Source: a bacterium (GTDB lineage: Bacteria > Verrucomicrobiota > Verrucomicrobiae > Opitutales > Opitutaceae). Taken from it: a DNA stretch of 7,622 nt. Both the position numbers and the translations under genes were made by a program. Location of the stretch: assembly GCA_021780625.1 (NCBI GenBank), contig JAJXYI010000644.1:1-7622 (forward strand). Reading direction: 5' to 3'. A model generated the notes under the pieces. It saw only the letters and a program-made list of their open reading frames with translations. It searched no databases and was not told the origin of the DNA. Of this stretch, positions 5,319-7,622 are shown in pieces; the stretch's first letter is position 1; every line of letters starts with the position of its first letter.

Positions 5319-6222
5319 GGCAGAAGCTGGAGACTGGAGCTGTGGACGGGACCAAAATGCGGAGACTGCGCGGGCTGGTGCGGACGACGAGCCTTGCCTC
5401 GGCATCGTGGGTTTCCCCGTCGGTGTGCACGGGGCCGGCCGCGTGACGCTCGATCACGAATCCGGAGCTGGTGAGGCACTGCACGTGGGGAGAGCGGTGG
5501 AGGGATCCGGAAAACAGGCGCACCAGGCAGGACAACGCGGCGAAGGGGCCGACGGGCTGGAGGGCGACCAGGTTCAGGAGGCCGTCGTCGGTTCTCGCCA
5601 GCGGAGCGATGCGGGCGCGGTTTCCGTACTGGTCGGAGTTTGCGACCGCGACGAGCAGCACCTTCATCCGGAAGGATCGTCCCATGTCGTCGGATACAAA
5701 GATCGGCGATGGCCGGAAGCGGAGCAGGGCGCCCGCGGTGGTGCGGACGTAAGCCGGGAGTCCCCGGCGCGTGAGGCGGTTGAAGCGCTGGCTGATCTCG
5801 GCGTCGAGCCCCGCTCCCATGGCATTGCAGAACACATGGCCGTTCACGGTGCCTGTGTCGATGGAGGCGGCCCGGGTCTGTTCCGAGACGACGAAGTCGA
5901 GGGCGTCGGCGGCGCGCGTGGGAATGCCGAGGTGAAGGGCGAGCCCGTTGCCGGAGCCGCAGGGGACGAGGCCCAGGTCCGCGCCGGTTCCGGTGAGAGC
6001 CTGGGCGGTCTCATTCATCGTGCCATCGCCTCCGACGGCGATGATCCTGCGACAGCCCGCGGCGACCGCCTCGCGAGCGAGTTCGGTGGCATGGCCCGGC
6101 CCCTGGGTCACGGACACCTCATGGCCGCAGCCGCGCCGCGCCGCCGTGGCGCGAAGCGTGTCGAGCAGGCCGGGATGCCGACGGTTGTTGCCTGAATAGG
6201 GATTGTAGATGAAGCGTACCAT
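5311..6222 (-). CDS. Diacylglycerol kinase-family lipid kinase
   Basis: The enzyme is predicted to use ATP to phosphorylate a lipid hydroxyl, most simply diacylglycerol to phosphatidic acid. The DAGK catalytic domain is complete in 303 residues: Y-N-P-Y-S-G (6-11), the nucleotide motif G-G-D-G-T-M-N-E (64-71), G-S-G-N-G (89-93), N-A-M-G-A-G-L-D (133-140), the substrate-side block around A-N-S-D-Q-Y-G (194-200) with D-D-G-L-L-N (212-217), and the C-terminal H-T-D-G-E (266-270). Length matches bacterial DgkB/YegS-type soluble kinases. The ATG at 6222 overlaps the upstream TGA as TGATG; a GTG three bases earlier is an alternative start. No Shine-Dalgarno is seen, so translation is probably coupled. 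The 3' end overlaps the phosphoesterase start. Related families phosphorylate sphingoid bases or phosphatidylglycerol, so the lipid acceptor is inferred from the neighbours. Confidence 0.86.
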   Translation of the reverse strand: MVRFIYNPYSGNNRRHPGLLDTLRATAARRGCGHEVSVTQGPGHATELAREAVAAGCRRIIAVGGDGTMNETAQALTGTGADLGLVPCGSGNGLALHLGIPTRAADALDFVVSEQTRAASIDTGTVNGHVFCNAMGAGLDAEISQRFNRLTRRGLPAYVRTTAGALLRFRPSPIFVSDDMGRSFRMKVLLVAVANSDQYGNRARIAPLARTDDGLLNLVALQPVGPFAALSCLVRLFSGSLHRSPHVQCLTSSGFVIERHAAGPVHTDGETHDAEARLVVRTSPRSLRILVPSTAPVSSFCHG

Positions 6223-7358
6223 CACGTGAGAGGAGCAACGGGGGGTTCGACGGGTGTTCCTGTGGAAAGGACATGGCGCGCGATTTCCCGCGCGGCCGAG
6301 GGGCGGGCAAGATTTTCAAGGGCGGCCCGCCAGCGTCCCCAAATCCATCCATGTCCGTGGAAGGCCTGACGCAGGGCTCCCAGCACGGCGTCGGGAGTGG
6401 TGGCGAGGGCTCCCACGCCGCGGCGGCGGAGCAGCTCGTAATTGCCTTCCTCCTGGCCGGGGACGATCTGGTTCACGATCATGGGACAGCGGGCGGCGAT
6501 CGCCTCCTGGGTGGTCGCTCCGCCGGCCTTGCTGATCACGCAGTGGTGGGTCAGGAGCAGCCGAGGGATCTGGTCGGTCCAGCTCAGCACGGTCGCCGGA
6601 TGGGGGCGATTGCGCGTCGCACGCAGGAGGCGGTCGCGCAGGGCGTGGTCGCGTCCGACGGCAAACGTGAGTTCCCAGTCCGTGTCCGAAATCAGGCGGC
6701 GGGCGATGTCCTCGGCGTTGAGCACGCCCGAATGGACGATCTGAAGCACCCTGGGCCGCTCTCCTGAGGCAAGGTCCGGAGGCGAGAGCTCCCCTCCGAG
6801 CCGCTCGAACGCCGGTTGCACGGGGAACCCAAGGTCGTGGATCCGCCCAGGAGAGACCCCCTGTTGCGCCACCACCGCGGCCGTTTCGGAATTGGGCACG
6901 AACCAGCCGTCGCAGGCCGGGCGCGTCCATAGCGAGTTGATGCTGATGGAGTCGGTGACGACGTTGAGGAACGGGACGTTGAGGGCTCCCGATCCCCGCA
7001 GGCGATCGGCGATGAATCCGTAGACGGGATACGTGGCACAGACTGCCTGTGGCGACTGCTCGACGAGAAGGCGCTCGAGCACGGCCCGTTCCTTGCGAAG
7101 AAACCAAAGGTGCCTCGGGAAGGGGGCGGCGCGGTCGATCCAGGCGTAGATGCCGCTCCACAGTCGGGGGGTGCGGTTGATCATCGTCAGGTAGGCGTTG
7201 CGCGAGACCTGATTGAGGCGCGGCGAAGCAAGGGCGAACAGATCGGCGACCCGGGCGGCGCCGGCTCCGGCCTCGGCGTCGATCGCCGCGGCGATATTGC
7301 GGGCCGCGGCGTTGTGTCCCTCTCCAAAACCGGCGGTAAGGATCAGTACGGTCCTCAT
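6222..7358 (-). CDS. MGDG synthase-type (GT28-like) glycosyltransferase
   Basis: The protein is predicted to transfer a sugar from a nucleotide sugar to a lipid, probably diacylglycerol, at the inner face of the cytoplasmic membrane. It has the two-domain GT-B plan of monogalactosyl/glucosyl-diacylglycerol synthases. In the N-terminal domain are the glycine loop A-G-F-G-E-G-H-N (9-16) and V-V-T-D (133-136). In the C-terminal donor domain are S-K-A-G-G-A-T-T-Q-E (276-285) and P-G-Q-E-E-G-N (300-306). The length of 378 residues equals that of UgtP-like bacterial enzymes. It has no plant-type transit extension and no membrane span, so it is probably peripheral. AGGGAG lies about 7 nt before the ATG and the start overlaps the upstream stop as ATGA; the 3' end overlaps the kinase start. 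Whether the sugar is galactose or glucose, and whether it is processive, cannot be read from sequence. MurG-like activity is unlikely. Confidence 0.88.
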   Translation of the reverse strand: MRTVLILTAGFGEGHNAAARNIAAAIDAEAGAGAARVADLFALASPRLNQVSRNAYLTMINRTPRLWSGIYAWIDRAAPFPRHLWFLRKERAVLERLLVEQSPQAVCATYPVYGFIADRLRGSGALNVPFLNVVTDSISINSLWTRPACDGWFVPNSETAAVVAQQGVSPGRIHDLGFPVQPAFERLGGELSPPDLASGERPRVLQIVHSGVLNAEDIARRLISDTDWELTFAVGRDHALRDRLLRATRNRPHPATVLSWTDQIPRLLLTHHCVISKAGGATTQEAIAARCPMIVNQIVPGQEEGNYELLRRRGVGALATTPDAVLGALRQAFHGHGWIWGRWRAALENLARPSAAREIARHVLSTGTPVEPPVAPLT

Positions 7359-7622
7359 GGCAGGGCTCCCTGTTTGGCGATTGCGACGAGGTCCGTCTCG
7401 AAGCGCTCGATGACCTTTTCCCAGGACTGCTCCTGCAGCGAAACGGGTGCGGCGAGTCGCAGCCGCTGTCGCAACGCCGCGTCGGAGGCAAGGCGTACGG
7501 CATCGTCAATCAGGGCGGCTTCGTTCCCCAGGGGAGCCACGAGTCCGTTTTCGCCATGCTTCACGAATTGGCGTGCCGCGGCGTAATCGAAGCCGCACAC
7601 GCCGAGCCCGCTGGCCATCGCC
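7355..7622 (-). CDS. GT4-like glycosyltransferase, C-terminal part (runs off the window)
   Basis: Only the last 88 or so codons are present; the gene begins beyond the right edge. The visible part starts in A-M-A-S-G-L-G-V, the helix after the GT4 family's E-x-x-x-x-x-x-x-E donor-binding motif, followed by F-D-Y-A-A-A-R-Q and H-G-E-N-G-L-V-A-P, the usual nucleotide-sugar loop and strand of group 1 transferases such as MgtA, PimB or SqdX types. The C-terminal helices (W-E-K-V-I-E-R-F) fold back as in GT-B enzymes. Its stop overlaps the next start by 4 nt (ATGA), so it belongs to the same operon. That position suggests a glycolipid glycosyltransferase, but the acceptor-binding N-terminal domain is not visible. 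Confidence 0.82.
   Translation of the reverse strand, partial: AMASGLGVCGFDYAAARQFVKHGENGLVAPLGNEAALIDDAVRLASDAALRQRLRLAAPVSLQEQSWEKVIERFETDLVAIAKQGALP

Noticed and set aside
5319..5405. Upstream ATG start for the metallophosphoesterase at 5405
   Set aside because: It would add 29 Ser/Ala/Pro/Gln-rich residues and a 95-nt overlap with the kinase gene; the start at 5318 fits the family's short N-terminus before the first metal motif.
5077..6195. Long 372-codon + strand frame opposite the phosphoesterase and kinase genes
   Set aside because: It lies antisense to two strongly supported genes. Its Gly/Ala/Arg/Glu-rich translation has no domain, and long antisense frames are common in GC-rich DNA.
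7361..7372. CAGGG-CT-CCCTG inverted repeat before the MGDG-synthase-type start codon
   Set aside because: The loop would be two bases, too tight for a stable hairpin, and it lies inside the upstream coding sequence; no regulatory claim is justified.
6316..7509. 397-codon - strand frame overlapping the MGDG-synthase-type gene
   Set aside because: It is a shifted frame of the real gene, giving Arg/Pro-rich repetitive sequence without motifs; the other frame has all glycosyltransferase signatures.

Overview
The window is about 7.6 kb of GC-rich bacterial DNA with tightly packed genes. There is no phage, transposon, CRISPR array, rRNA or tRNA that I can recognise. A short 72-residue RNA polymerase omega subunit, a GH3-family ligase, MGDG-synthase-type glycosyltransferase genes and mostly absent Shine-Dalgarno sequences together suggest Verrucomicrobiota, perhaps Opitutaceae. 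That assignment rests on my impression of the proteins, not on a search.

Layout. Positions 1-355 hold no credible gene but contain hairpins. Two small genes follow on the + strand: an eRF1-like 'translational machinery/host attachment' family protein (356-832) and an unknown 94-residue protein (903-1187). They converge on rpoZ (1203-1421, - strand). A 354-bp divergent intergenic region (1422-1775) holds a hairpin in the rpoZ leader and a helically phased array of GTGA repeats in front of the next + strand gene. Then comes a two-gene + strand unit: an alpha/beta hydrolase (1776-2894) and a GH3-family acyl-adenylate/amide synthetase (2919-4490). A GC-rich hairpin (4494-4510) lies between this unit and a convergent - strand operon.

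The - strand operon (7622 to 4518) is transcribed right to left: a GT4-like glycosyltransferase (only its C-terminus is in the window), an MGDG-synthase/GT28-type glycosyltransferase, a diacylglycerol-kinase-family lipid kinase and a calcineurin-like metallophosphoesterase. Consecutive genes overlap by 4, 1 and 8 nt, a strong sign of one co-translated unit. All four activities can be placed around diacylglycerol: release from phospholipid (phosphoesterase), glycosylation (two transferases) and phosphorylation (kinase). The phosphoesterase is of the LpxH superfamily but carries GNHD where true LpxH has GNRD, so a PlcP-like phospholipase C or an LpxH2-type role is open. The best reading is a membrane-lipid remodelling or glycolipid operon.

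The hydrolase-GH3 pair next to it could make and break acyl-amide or acyl-ester conjugates. Its substrate is unknown, and it is the least described part of the window.
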